Source: Candidatus Poseidonia alphae (GTDB taxonomy: Archaea; Thermoplasmatota; Poseidoniia; Poseidoniales; Poseidoniaceae). Taken from it: a DNA stretch of 60,602 nt. The stretch spans positions 1 to 60,602 of the forward strand of contig DAVD01000019.1 in NCBI GenBank assembly GCA_002505405.1. Reading direction: 5' to 3'. A program made the translations under genes and the position numbers. The notes under the pieces are model-generated. The model searched no databases. It was not told the origin of the DNA and was given only the letters and a program-made list of their open reading frames with translations. Shown in pieces: positions 26,418-35,184 of the stretch. The number at the start of each line of letters is the position of its first letter. The first letter of the stretch is position 1.

Positions 26418-27869
26418 TCACTGTGAACCTACGATTTCGCCATTCTCGTCAATACGATACAATCTGAGTGTGCTGGTTGCTCCACGCATAGCGAGGGGGC
26501 TACCAGATATGGTGACAACTCGTTCTCCTGGACCGATTCGGCCTTGGAGCGATAACAACCGAACGGCTTCTTTCATCGTTTGCGACCCTCGTTCGTGTTC
26601 TTTCACCAAAACCGAATCCACGCCAGGCAACAAGCAAGTTCTCCGGAGCGCACGCAACCGGTCGCTGACGGCAGTGACTGGGATGTCTGGCCGGTAACCG
26701 GAAACCAAACGCGGTGCATTACCGTGCTCGGTAGCAACAACAATTCGGGTTGCGCCAGCTTCCTTTGCGAGTTCAACGCCCGCATGCGCAACGGCACGGG
26801 TGGAACGGAATCGAGCGAGTGCATTTGGACGTTGGTCGTGTGATGCAAGACCTTGTTCGGTTGCATAAGCAATCTTAGCCATCGTTTTCACCGTTTCAAG
26901 CGGGTATATTCCAGATGCTGTCTCTCCCGATAACATGACGCCGGTTGCTCCATGGCGAATCGCAGTAGATACATCACTCACCTCAGCGCGTGTCGGACGA
27001 GGTTGAAGGGTCATGGAATCCAGCATCTGAGTTGCTACGATGACCGGCATACCACGTTCAAGGGCTTTGTCAATAATGGTCTGTTGCGCCATTGGCACGT
27101 CCTCAAGAGGGATCTCAACACCCAAATCGCCACGAGCGACCATGACCGCGTCAGCCACATCAAGGATTGAGTCAAGATTGACCAACGCCGATGGATGTTC
27201 GATTTTTGCGATGATGGGGACGTGCATGGATGCCGCTTTCACGGCATTCTTTGCGGGAATCAAATCCTCTGCAGTCCTGACGTAACTCACTGCGATGTAA
27301 TCTGCACCTTGTTCAAGAGCGTGGGCCATAGCTTTCTCGTCTTTTGGACCAATGGCTGGCAGTTCTACCAGGGTACCAGGGACGTTGACTCCTTTGCGGC
27401 TGCTAACCGGTCCGCCGTCTTCTACGCGGCACGTCACCGTGGAATTTGGAGTTCCAGGCGTCTGAACGACCACCATGCGAATGAGGCCGTCTGCAATCAA
27501 TATCGGGTCGTTGGGTTTGAGTTCTGCCGAGAGGCCACCGTACTGAACCGGAAGTGAACTTCCATCGGTCGACTCCATTTCATTCAAGCCGCAAACCAAT
27601 TCTACCGTTGAGCCAGCCTCCAGCATTACCACTCCTGGGAACGAGCCCAAGCGGAGTTTAGGTCCCGGCAGGTCGGCAAGAATACAGGTAGGGCGGCCCA
27701 GTTCATCCTCAATTGAGCGGATTCGCTGGTAAAGTTCTGTCTTGGATTCGGGTTCACCATGAGAATAATTGAGACGGCATACGTCAACGCCCGATTCCAT
27801 GAGTTGTGTCAACAACGAACGCTCTTCGCTTGCCGGCCCGATGGTGGCGATAATACGTGTGCGGCGCAT
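26418..27869 (-). CDS. pyk: pyruvate kinase
   Basis: A 483-residue glycolytic enzyme converting phosphoenolpyruvate and ADP to pyruvate and ATP. The N-terminal RRTRIIATIGPAS, the substrate region CRLNYSHGEPE, the catalytic segment IIAKIEHPSALVNLDSILDVAD and MVARGDLGVEIP are family hallmarks. TRAEVSDVSTAIRHGATGVMLSGETA is followed by the complete C-terminal regulatory domain. The ATG at 27869 is preferred (GGGAGG 9 to 10 bases upstream) over an in-frame TTG at 27878. The next gene upstream, the PKD lipoprotein, ends 20 bp before it, so the two may be cotranscribed. Confidence 0.97.
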   Translation of the reverse strand: MRRTRIIATIGPASEERSLLTQLMESGVDVCRLNYSHGEPESKTELYQRIRSIEDELGRPTCILADLPGPKLRLGSFPGVVMLEAGSTVELVCGLNEMESTDGSSLPVQYGGLSAELKPNDPILIADGLIRMVVVQTPGTPNSTVTCRVEDGGPVSSRKGVNVPGTLVELPAIGPKDEKAMAHALEQGADYIAVSYVRTAEDLIPAKNAVKAASMHVPIIAKIEHPSALVNLDSILDVADAVMVARGDLGVEIPLEDVPMAQQTIIDKALERGMPVIVATQMLDSMTLQPRPTRAEVSDVSTAIRHGATGVMLSGETASGIYPLETVKTMAKIAYATEQGLASHDQRPNALARFRSTRAVAHAGVELAKEAGATRIVVATEHGNAPRLVSGYRPDIPVTAVSDRLRALRRTCLLPGVDSVLVKEHERGSQTMKEAVRLLSLQGRIGPGERVVTISGSPLAMRGATSTLRLYRIDENGEIVGSQ

Positions 27870-27889
27870 GTTGAACAACCCTCCCTAGT

Positions 27890-29107
27890 TCACTTGTAAT
27901 AGAGGCGTATAACAAACAGGTCAACCTTGATATCGTTCGGGCGTTCATTGTGAACACTCAATGTCCACTCACCGTCTCCATAGGTTGTTTCACCTTCTGT
28001 GAACATGTATGATGACATCTTAAGTTCAACACAATATTGTTCGTCATCGCAATCACCAAAATCGCGGGACTCATCAGCAGTTTCGCTGGTATTTTGAGCT
28101 TCATCACCCTCTTCATTGTAGGCGTAAATGTCAATTTTGTTGTTGTTGGCTGAACCGGCTCCTGGGATCCAATCATCGTCCTCTTTAGGGTAGGTGAGTT
28201 CCGATGTTAGTTTTCGAATGGTATTTCCACTTTCTTTATCGTAGTGAATGACAACGTCAAAGTCCAGTTCAACTGCACTGTTTGATGTGTTCCCTCCGAT
28301 TTCAAAATCCTCCCAGTATCCTGCATAGTTTACGAAGACATCGATGGTTGCGCTGTCGGTCATTCCGACGTTGTTGGTGACGGTCAAGCCGACTTCGTAT
28401 TCGCCGGGTTGAACGTCCTTCCATTTCACTGTTTCACCTGAAAGGTCATCGTCGTTTTCACTGTCTCCATCATTATCCTTGTCTTCGTTAAGGTCCAAAT
28501 CCCAAAACCATTCAGTAATGTATTGAGAAGAGTCTCCGGATTCAGAAGGTGACGCATCAAGAGAAACGGTCATTGTTTCAGAAACCGAGCGGTCCGTGTT
28601 GGTTTTCTCACGCGCACAGATCCAGAGAACGATGTCTTGCTCTTCACTTATGGAATCGTCCTCACAATCTTCATCGTCAGAATATTGGACGATGGTTGCG
28701 ATGGGCTCTACAGCCCCGGCTTCCACCACGGTTACGGTTCTAATTTGTTCGGATGTACGTGTTCCATCGGAGATTTCCAAACTGACCTCATAGGTGCCTG
28801 CTTCGGTAAATGACCATGTTGCGGTACGTCCTGTTGCATCAATGTCGTTAGAACCGACGCTGTCAAAATTCCAACGGTAGGTCAAGGAACCGTCGCTTGG
28901 GGTTGAACTCGAACCGTCAAATGTGACGGCGTCCCCAACCCTCACATTGCTTGTTTTGGAAACTGAAAATACCGCAAGCAGGTCCTCATTCGAGGACGAA
29001 CCATCGTCTTCAAAGATGCAACCGGACAACGCTGAACACAGCATCAAGGTTGAGAGCAACAAGGGCTTCAGCATACTTCCCATGCCTTGTGGTAACGGTA
29101 TGTTCAT
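27890..29107 (-). CDS. secreted lipoprotein with PKD domain(s)
   Basis: About 405 residues. A hydrophobic signal ends in LSGC with an acidic/serine linker (FEDDGSSSNEDL), so it is probably a lipoprotein. A PKD domain (about 50-135) shows VGDAVTFDGSSS, LTYRWNFDSVG and WSFTEAGTYEVSLEISDG. A second PKD-like region has ITEWFWDLDLNEDKDNDGD, with a probable calcium-binding acidic loop, and VQPGEYEVGLTVTNNVGMTDSATIDV. The C-terminal 130 residues form a beta-rich domain of unknown type that ends FVIRLYYK. The start is uncertain: ATGs at 29122, 29107 and 29074 all work, and 29074 gives the most compact signal peptide. A start in this region would put the gene just downstream of the DNA polymerase stop. 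Confidence 0.85.
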   Translation of the reverse strand: MNIPLPQGMGSMLKPLLLSTLMLCSALSGCIFEDDGSSSNEDLLAVFSVSKTSNVRVGDAVTFDGSSSTPSDGSLTYRWNFDSVGSNDIDATGRTATWSFTEAGTYEVSLEISDGTRTSEQIRTVTVVEAGAVEPIATIVQYSDDEDCEDDSISEEQDIVLWICAREKTNTDRSVSETMTVSLDASPSESGDSSQYITEWFWDLDLNEDKDNDGDSENDDDLSGETVKWKDVQPGEYEVGLTVTNNVGMTDSATIDVFVNYAGYWEDFEIGGNTSNSAVELDFDVVIHYDKESGNTIRKLTSELTYPKEDDDWIPGAGSANNNKIDIYAYNEEGDEAQNTSETADESRDFGDCDDEQYCVELKMSSYMFTEGETTYGDGEWTLSVHNERPNDIKVDLFVIRLYYK

Positions 29108-29135
29108 GAAAAGGGCTTCCATGAGTTGGTTGAAT

Positions 29136-31838
29136 CTAAAACGAAAACAGCGAGGTTTGTCGGTTGCCGGTGTAGAGGTCTTTTGCATTCCAGCCAAAGA
29201 CCTCCGTTATTCTCCCAACTGCTGTTGCCAATCGTTCTGCATAAAACTGACCATCATAATCGGAAATACCGCCGTCTTCTTCCGCTTCGTACCAAGGAAC
29301 AACGTTCATTGGGCGATGGTTCGCATTGACAACGACGTAGGATACTTTCATTCCTGAAGTGAAGCCCAAACCGCTCTTGATTCGTTGTTGGGCAACTCGG
29401 ACTTGGGCCATGCTGTTCGGATTAACGTAATCTTTGGTGAAATCAACATCACCAATATTTTTGACAGGAGTACGTACGATCTTTCCTTTACACGATTTTG
29501 CGAGGATCAATTCACTGGCTTCAACTTCCTTGTTCTTCAACGCCTGAACACGGCTCAAAGCATAGTCTACGAGGGCCTCGCCCTGGTCAGCAAGAGCGTA
29601 GGAGAAGATCTCCTTCATGGTGGCAGTGAGATAGGCAAATGAGTCAGTACGCTGTGTTTCATAACCCCTTACCAGCATTTCATTGGTCGGCCAAACCACT
29701 TGGCCGATGTATCGCTTCTTGGCACCATGGCTGAAAAACACAGACAATCCGCGTTCGAATTCCAACACTGCAGAAGCCTTACTGAAGCGCTGAGCAATGT
29801 GTTGACCGAAAGAGACCATACCGTCCAACGCCTCTTGGAACTTGGCTTGTTTGGCCAGCCCTTCGGAGTCGCTACGGTCGATTGCTGCAAGGTCATCCTC
29901 CGATAAATAGCTCGGAGCATCTTGACCCACCGGGCTACGAACAAAGATTGAGTCGGTGTCCGAATATACCACGCCGTGACCTTCGTCATCCAGAGCAGCG
30001 ATGATCGTCTTGATGTTCTGTCGCGCCCAGGCAGTAATTGAAGAACCAAGGTCTCGATGGGTGAAACGGTAAAAGCCGCTGGCAAAAACTCCGTAAAACG
30101 AGTTCATGAGAATCTTAACCGCATATTGCATGGCGTCATGAAATTCAACTGAACCTTGGTCACCGGTGGATTTTGAAAGTTTGAGAGCAGCCTTGTGCTG
30201 GTCCCGTTTGGCCATGAGCATTTCCAATAATTCGGGAACCAGCCCTTTTCGAGAGGTTTGGTGGCGAAAAACCGCGCCAGTCGGTGCTGTATGAACCTCT
30301 TCACCTTCCAAAGGTTGGTCGGGTTGACCCGGGTCCACTCGAGTGGTATAGCAGATGTTATGGCCGATCATAATGGACGGATACATGCTCTTGAAATCCA
30401 ATACGGCAATCCAAGGGTGGAGTCCTGCTTCAACATCGTGAACATAACCTCCAGTGATCTGCCCCTCTTTTGCTTCCGCAGAACCGGTGAGTGGGACTGC
30501 GACATTTTTCGAGTCCGCCAAACGGATAACTAAGGAATCAATCAACTGACTCGTGCTACCGTTTGCCGCTGTTTCAAACGGTACCTTCGCAACAGATGCA
30601 ACCGCTTCTTTGCGTCGCACTGCTTGAATCGCTTGCAAAATATCCAAGGGCAATTCTGCGTCCCTAATGCAATATTCCATGACTTCATCGGGCCGGGTGG
30701 CCCATTCATGGTCCATATTTGATGCATCGACGTCCATCTTATGTTTGCCTTCATCATCCGGAAACAGTAAGGTTGCTACAAAGGAAAGCGTTTCTCGGCG
30801 CGGCTTGAGCGCTTGTCGTGCTTGCCACCACGCATCCATAACAGCCCGTCCGGCTATATTCCAAGCCCGATTGGTTTGGCGCTTGGGCACCAAAGCATCC
30901 CGATTGCGTTTCATTTCAGATTCAAGAACGGGCGTGCGCCCCCAACCCAACAGTTGTGATTGTGCCTTCCAGTCTTTTTTCTTCGTCAACGCCGCCGTCC
31001 GGTCCGCAAGCCTTGGAAGGTCAAAGTTGTCAATGTTGTAACCCGTGATGATATCTGGGTCGTGCTCCCTCACCAACGCAGTGAGTTCTCGAAGAATGGT
31101 TGCTTCATCGCCGCGATAAGAAAACGATTTCCGTTCCCCGGTTGCAAGATCTTCAATCCAGGCTGCAGCGCACAAAACAGTTTCATGTTCGATGCTTGTT
31201 TCTAAATCAAACGAGAACATACGAAAAGGAACTTGGAACGGCTCGCTTGCTACAAGGTCGTCAACATGACAAACTACGGTAACATCAACTGGATAGCGGC
31301 CTGCACCACCTGCCTCCAGAACCCGTTTCTCTCCGTCATCTGGTCCGTCCTTCTCGTCAAGAAGGTCCCCTTTGAACCCGATGTGGACGCCCAAATCACC
31401 ATCGAGAAAGAGGCGGTTGACAAACGGAATGTCACCTGAAAATATTCGCCATGATTGAGAACGCAACTGTTTCCGTAGCGAAGGAACATGAAACGGTTGC
31501 TCGACTTCAACGGTCCAGACAGGGCGATCTCCTAATTCGGTCAACTTGACAACGGGGCCTTCTATTCCAACCACGTGTTCCATGTTCATGAGGGATTTGA
31601 TCCGGTCGGCCAAAAACGGTGGGATTTCTTTATCGATGTCCCACGGTCCAATGGGCGCAATCTCAAAGGTTGGACGTTGGCCCTTAGCGAGCAAACAGAT
31701 GGAGCGCCCATCGTCCATCCGCCCGAATAATTCCAATATTGTATGAGGGACTTTTCCATCCGCAGTGGGCCGTTCGTAGGACCGGTATCGTCCGGTCACT
31801 ACGCCCATCCTGCCGTCCATAATACTGCCCCGCAGCAT
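29136..31838 (-). CDS. polB: DNA polymerase, family B (PolB)
   Basis: About 900 residues, a replicative or repair polymerase with proofreading. The exonuclease motifs are FDLETS (about 209), NIDNFDLPRL and YCIRDAEL (about 389). The polymerase motifs are A DFKSMYPSIM (about 480), B KILMNSFYGVFAS and C YSDTDSIFV (about 623), with the thumb motif KKRYIGQVVW. All catalytic aspartates are present and no intein interrupts them. The C-terminus QTSLFSF is a PCNA-interacting PIP box. The start may instead be the ATG at 31820. The gene is divergent from the aminotransferase, with inverted repeats in the gap. Confidence 0.97.
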   Translation of the reverse strand: MLRGSIMDGRMGVVTGRYRSYERPTADGKVPHTILELFGRMDDGRSICLLAKGQRPTFEIAPIGPWDIDKEIPPFLADRIKSLMNMEHVVGIEGPVVKLTELGDRPVWTVEVEQPFHVPSLRKQLRSQSWRIFSGDIPFVNRLFLDGDLGVHIGFKGDLLDEKDGPDDGEKRVLEAGGAGRYPVDVTVVCHVDDLVASEPFQVPFRMFSFDLETSIEHETVLCAAAWIEDLATGERKSFSYRGDEATILRELTALVREHDPDIITGYNIDNFDLPRLADRTAALTKKKDWKAQSQLLGWGRTPVLESEMKRNRDALVPKRQTNRAWNIAGRAVMDAWWQARQALKPRRETLSFVATLLFPDDEGKHKMDVDASNMDHEWATRPDEVMEYCIRDAELPLDILQAIQAVRRKEAVASVAKVPFETAANGSTSQLIDSLVIRLADSKNVAVPLTGSAEAKEGQITGGYVHDVEAGLHPWIAVLDFKSMYPSIMIGHNICYTTRVDPGQPDQPLEGEEVHTAPTGAVFRHQTSRKGLVPELLEMLMAKRDQHKAALKLSKSTGDQGSVEFHDAMQYAVKILMNSFYGVFASGFYRFTHRDLGSSITAWARQNIKTIIAALDDEGHGVVYSDTDSIFVRSPVGQDAPSYLSEDDLAAIDRSDSEGLAKQAKFQEALDGMVSFGQHIAQRFSKASAVLEFERGLSVFFSHGAKKRYIGQVVWPTNEMLVRGYETQRTDSFAYLTATMKEIFSYALADQGEALVDYALSRVQALKNKEVEASELILAKSCKGKIVRTPVKNIGDVDFTKDYVNPNSMAQVRVAQQRIKSGLGFTSGMKVSYVVVNANHRPMNVVPWYEAEEDGGISDYDGQFYAERLATAVGRITEVFGWNAKDLYTGNRQTSLFSF

Positions 31839-31869
31839 GCTTACTCGTCGACCCCATTAGAACCCATCC

Positions 31870-31919
31870 GTAGAGTTTTACGAAAGCAAAGCAAGAACAA
31901 GTTTTAGAGCCAACTCTAC
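31870..31919. repeat. inverted repeat in the polB/ilvE divergent gap
   Basis: GTAGAGTT (31870-31877) and AACTCTAC (31912-31919) are perfect 8-bp inverted arms separated by 34 bp. The spacer contains a second related string GTTTTAGAG. It lies between two divergently transcribed genes where both promoters are expected, so it could be a regulatory site or a fortuitous stem. Confidence 0.35.
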
Positions 31920-31978
31920 CGAGAGGAATGCTTGAAAGCCCACGGAGCGTGGCTCTGTCTACCAGCGAGGGAAAGGCC

Positions 31979-32998
31979 ATGAATGAATCATTTGATTGGG
32001 ATAGCCTTACTTTTTCCCTTACTCCCACTGAGACGATGTACATCACTGAAATCGAAGGGGATGCACCTTGGATGCCGGGGCGGTTACAACCCTATGGAGA
32101 CATTCCTATGTCTCCTGCTGCAGGCGTTCTCAATTACGGCCAGGGTTTGTTCGAAGGAATGAAGGCGTTTCGAACCTCAAAGGGTCGCATCGTGTTTTTC
32201 AGGCCTGAAGAAAATGCACGTCGTATGCAACGAGGCGCAGACCGCCTGAAGATGCCGCCCGTTCCCGAATCGGTTTTCATCGATGCTGCTGAACAGGTTG
32301 TTGCAGCCAACATCAATTGGGTTCCTCCATCCGGCAAGGGGGCCATGTATGTGCGACCTCTTCTCATGGGCAGCGGTCCGATTTTGGGAGTCGCCCCTGC
32401 ACCATCCTACACGTTTTTGATTTATGTCACCCCTGTTGGCCCGTACTTCAAGGGCGGAGTCAATGCGATTGACCTCCTCATCTCCGAACGGCACCATCGT
32501 GCTGCACCGGGAGGCTCTGGCGGTGTCAAGGCCATTGGGAACTACGCCCCTGGAATGAAACCAAGCAAAGAGGCAAAAGCAGACGGGTATGCTGAAGTGA
32601 TTTACCTTGATGCAGAAACACACACCTGCATTGAGGAAGTCGGAGCTGCCAACTTTTTCTGCATCAAAGATGACGTCATTTACACTCCTGAATTAACGGG
32701 TACGATTCTTCCTGGAATCACCCGTGACTCGATCGTTCAACTTGCACGACATTTCGGTTACAAAGTCCACGAAACAAAGGTAACTGCCGACTTCGCCATG
32801 GAGGCAGATGAAGCCTTTTGCTGCGGTACTGCCGCAGTCATTTCGCCCATCGGGAGCATTACACACGGCAATGAAAAGCGCGTTTACGGAGAGGGGCTGC
32901 CCGGTAAAGTAACCACTCAACTGTACGATGCACTGACTGGAATTCAAAACGAAACCGAGGAAGACGTCTTCGGATGGTTGCACGAATTGCCTCAGTAA
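31979..32998 (+). CDS. ilvE: branched-chain amino-acid aminotransferase
   Basis: A 339-residue class IV PLP aminotransferase that interconverts leucine, isoleucine and valine with their 2-oxo acids. The N-terminal GVLNYGQGLFEGMKAF, the PLP lysine in GVKAIGNYAPGM (Lys184), the EEVGAANFF motif and TPELTGTILPGITRDSI are typical of IlvE. The ATG at 31979 has GAGGGAAAGG upstream, so an in-frame ATG 51 bases earlier is not used. The leader contains CCACG-GAG-CGTGG, a short hairpin. With the Liv importer in the same window it suggests branched-chain amino-acid metabolism. The stop overlaps the convergent cupredoxin gene by 7 bp. Confidence 0.95.
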   Translation: MNESFDWDSLTFSLTPTETMYITEIEGDAPWMPGRLQPYGDIPMSPAAGVLNYGQGLFEGMKAFRTSKGRIVFFRPEENARRMQRGADRLKMPPVPESVFIDAAEQVVAANINWVPPSGKGAMYVRPLLMGSGPILGVAPAPSYTFLIYVTPVGPYFKGGVNAIDLLISERHHRAAPGGSGGVKAIGNYAPGMKPSKEAKADGYAEVIYLDAETHTCIEEVGAANFFCIKDDVIYTPELTGTILPGITRDSIVQLARHFGYKVHETKVTADFAMEADEAFCCGTAAVISPIGSITHGNEKRVYGEGLPGKVTTQLYDALTGIQNETEEDVFGWLHELPQ

Positions 32999-33501
32999 CG
33001 TCGACGGGCAGCGATAACACTTGCAGCAATTGCAACAAAGGTCAAGGCTGCAGATAGCGATGGAAGGCTTTCATCATCCATCATTGTTGCATTGGTGTCG
33101 GATTCATTGGTCGTGTTTCCTTCCGTGGATGGGGGTGCAGGTTCAACAATAATTTGCCCAACCATCCCAAACGCAGCGTGAGGTTCACAAACAAAATCAT
33201 AGGTCCCGTTCATGCCAACCTCGAAGGTAAAGGAATAATCAACATCCCTCTGAGGTTCACCGGAGTCAAAGAGTTCATTCGCCTCAACTGCATTGTGCGG
33301 CAAGGCTTGCCCGTCCCAAAAGAAACGCACGGTATCGCCTTCAGTAACGGTGACTGAAGAGGGAGAAAATCGTAGATTTGTGCTGTCGACAGTGATGATA
33401 ACGTCTTGAGGCTCTTCTTCTTGAACCATCGGAGTGAGGTCTCCTTGGAGCCCCATTGAGCACAGAAACAAGACGAGGGCTAAGGAAACTGTTCTTCGCA
33501 T
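32992..33501 (-). CDS. secreted plastocyanin-like blue copper protein, membrane-anchored
   Basis: A 169-residue type 1 copper protein, probably an extracytoplasmic electron carrier. A signal peptide (residues 1-20) is followed by a cupredoxin fold. The copper ligands are His69 (PHNAV), Cys105 (FVCEPH), His108 and Met113 (FGM), all in the usual order. A Thr/Asn-rich linker leads to a C-terminal hydrophobic helix (about 148-165) and an RRRY end, so it is anchored like halocyanin. A TATA-like GATAA is about 26 bp before the ATG and no SD is seen, suggesting a leaderless mRNA. Confidence 0.92.
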   Translation of the reverse strand: MRRTVSLALVLFLCSMGLQGDLTPMVQEEEPQDVIITVDSTNLRFSPSSVTVTEGDTVRFFWDGQALPHNAVEANELFDSGEPQRDVDYSFTFEVGMNGTYDFVCEPHAAFGMVGQIIVEPAPPSTEGNTTNESDTNATMMDDESLPSLSAALTFVAIAASVIAARRRY

Positions 33502-33563
33502 GTTAATTTCTCAACCCGTTTGGTTATCAAACCATGTTTACAAGAACCCCGCTGAAATCCGGT

Positions 33564-34010
33564 TCATTTCTTGAATTTCGAACGCTTTTTGAATCCACCC
33601 GAAGTTTGTTTTTTTGGGCTTTTTCGTTGTGAACGGGCTCTGCGGTCGCCGGTTTGTGGACCTTGTGACGCCTGTTTTTCAGCTTGGTTTCGCTGGTCTC
33701 GTTGCATTTGTCGCCATTGGCCTCCGATGAGTTGCAACAATTCTTCTTTTGAAACGGCCCCAATGCTTGACTTGGCTCCTGAGGCAGAGACCCACAATCT
33801 TCCTTCCTTCCCGTGAGGGCGACTTGGATGTGATGTATGCTCTTCTCGCTTGATTTTCTTGAGGCCTACCTGTCGGGCAGCCATAAACAAGCCTTCCAAA
33901 TCTGGCTTTAGGACCGAAGAATCCTTTGGAACACGACGGCCGTTGCGTCGAGAGATTTTCATGTCAAAATAACCAGGCCAAACGCACAATCGGTCGGGGT
34001 TATGGTCCAT
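33564..34010 (-). CDS. srp19: signal recognition particle subunit SRP19
   Basis: A 148-residue archaeal SRP19 that binds SRP RNA and helps SRP54 assemble for protein targeting. The start WPGYFDMKISRRNGRRVP matches the conserved SRP19 N-terminus (WP.Y.D...s...GRrip), followed by an LEGLFMAARQVGL helix. The last 45 residues are a basic, Gln/Lys-rich tail (RAREQ- and KKRSKFKK-like) that extends beyond the usual length of about 100 and may contact RNA. It follows the eS8 gene at 55 bp in the same direction, an order common in archaea. Confidence 0.92.
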   Translation of the reverse strand: MDHNPDRLCVWPGYFDMKISRRNGRRVPKDSSVLKPDLEGLFMAARQVGLKKIKREEHTSHPSRPHGKEGRLWVSASGAKSSIGAVSKEELLQLIGGQWRQMQRDQRNQAEKQASQGPQTGDRRARSQRKSPKKQTSGGFKKRSKFKK

Positions 34011-34065
34011 CGTATCGCCTCATGTAGGGGTTATGCCCCAGTGCACTTGAGGCCGTCGGTGGTAT

Positions 34066-34446
34066 TCACTCAATCAAAACGCCGTTGATAACGCCGTCTT
34101 TTCCTGGTCGAGAGGTGATCTTTACTGTTCCTTTATCGGTTTCAATAACAGCGCCCTTGACCAAAATGTTACGACGAACATAGTTGGGGTCGGAGGCGTT
34201 TTCAATCACGCTGTGAATGGTACCAAGGAAGGTCTTTCCAGTCTTGGAGTCGCTGATGCTGACTTGATTTGCAGCCATGACACGAACCATGGAGTTTCCA
34301 CCGGTCTTTCGGTAGATCTTTCGCTTGGGTTCGCCAACGAGAGCGAATTGCTTCTCTGTTGAGATTTCAGTTGAACGCTTACCGCGTGCTTGTACCTTGC
34401 GTCCGCCGGACGGTTTGCGTCGTGAAATTCCGTGCCATTGCGCCAT
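34066..34446 (-). CDS. rps8e: 30S ribosomal protein eS8
   Basis: A 126-residue archaeal/eukaryotic-type ribosomal protein. MAQWHGISRRKPSGGRKV is the characteristic N-terminus. The KIYRKTGGNSMVRVMAA and SDPNYVRRNILVKGAVIETDKGTVKITSRPGKDGVINGVLIE segments are diagnostic. The start at 34446 gives the family-standard N-terminus. The promoter 10-mer TTTCATATAG lies 37 bp upstream. Confidence 0.96.
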   Translation of the reverse strand: MAQWHGISRRKPSGGRKVQARGKRSTEISTEKQFALVGEPKRKIYRKTGGNSMVRVMAANQVSISDSKTGKTFLGTIHSVIENASDPNYVRRNILVKGAVIETDKGTVKITSRPGKDGVINGVLIE

Positions 34447-34482
34447 AGGGATACTTCCTGCGAAGCCACCGACCAGCACGGG

Positions 34483-34492
34483 CTATATGAAA
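34483..34492 (-). promoter_or_regulatory. eS8 promoter element TTTCATATAG
   Basis: This is the same 10-mer as before EF-1A, 37 bp before the eS8 ATG. It abuts the stop end of the FAH-family gene at 34500. Confidence 0.55.
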
Positions 34493-34499
34493 TCAACCC

Positions 34500-35108
34500 T
34501 CACTCACAGCGCATCGTGATTTCGGATAAAACGACGTCTTGCGGACCAATTAACCTGCCAATAAGAGCATCACCGGGCACCAATTGAGCCACTCCAGAAG
34601 GAGTTCCCGTAAACAGAACATCATTTTCTTGAACGGGAGCCCACTCGGAAAGTGAGGCCATTTGGTGATGAATTGGAACGGACATTTCAGACAAGAAGGC
34701 AGATTGGCGAAGATCGCCATTCACAGTGAGTTCTAAACGTAGACCTGTCTGTTCGAGATTGATCGCTTCCCAAGTTGAATTCCATTGATGCCATTGACCA
34801 ATGACAGCGCTTGAACGGAAACACTTTCCTTTGGCCCAAGGCCATTGTTTTGCACGTAATTTGCTTTGGGCTGGTCGGTCGGTGAGGTCAAGGCCAACTG
34901 CGAGCGCAACCGGTTCTCCATTTGCACCAATCTTCACAACGCATTCAACTTCATGGTGCATTTCTCCGGGATGTTGACTTACGGGCAAGGGCCCTGTTTC
35001 GTGGAGACATTGGTCGGGTTTGATGAAAAAGATGGGTTCAGCAAGGGGTTGGTTGCCTAGTTCAAGTGCATGTTTTGCAAACGTTCGGATGGTACACCAT
35101 AGGGCCAT
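34500..35108 (-). CDS. fumarylacetoacetate hydrolase (FAH) family protein
   Basis: About 202 residues, of the FAHD1/YcgM type that hydrolyses or decarboxylates 2-oxo acids such as acylpyruvates and oxaloacetate. TIRTFAKHALELGN corresponds to the family GxNYxxHAxELGN, and EPIFFIKP, the acidic metal-binding HHEVECVVKIG, VGLDLTDR and DVLFTGTPSGVAQLVPGD are all recognisable. The usual Asn-Tyr in RNYxxH is replaced by Thr-Phe. The ATG at 35108 matches the family N-terminus and leaves 76 bp for divergent promoters. An upstream ATG at 35186 would add 26 residues and share a CATG with the divergent PUA gene. The exact substrate is unknown. Confidence 0.86.
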   Translation of the reverse strand: MALWCTIRTFAKHALELGNQPLAEPIFFIKPDQCLHETGPLPVSQHPGEMHHEVECVVKIGANGEPVALAVGLDLTDRPAQSKLRAKQWPWAKGKCFRSSAVIGQWHQWNSTWEAINLEQTGLRLELTVNGDLRQSAFLSEMSVPIHHQMASLSEWAPVQENDVLFTGTPSGVAQLVPGDALIGRLIGPQDVVLSEITMRCE

Positions 35109-35184
35109 AACCGCCCCAAGGACTGGCTCCCCATCAAATTCCCTATGGACGAAGAATGATAACCGGTCACCCCGAGAACGGAAC

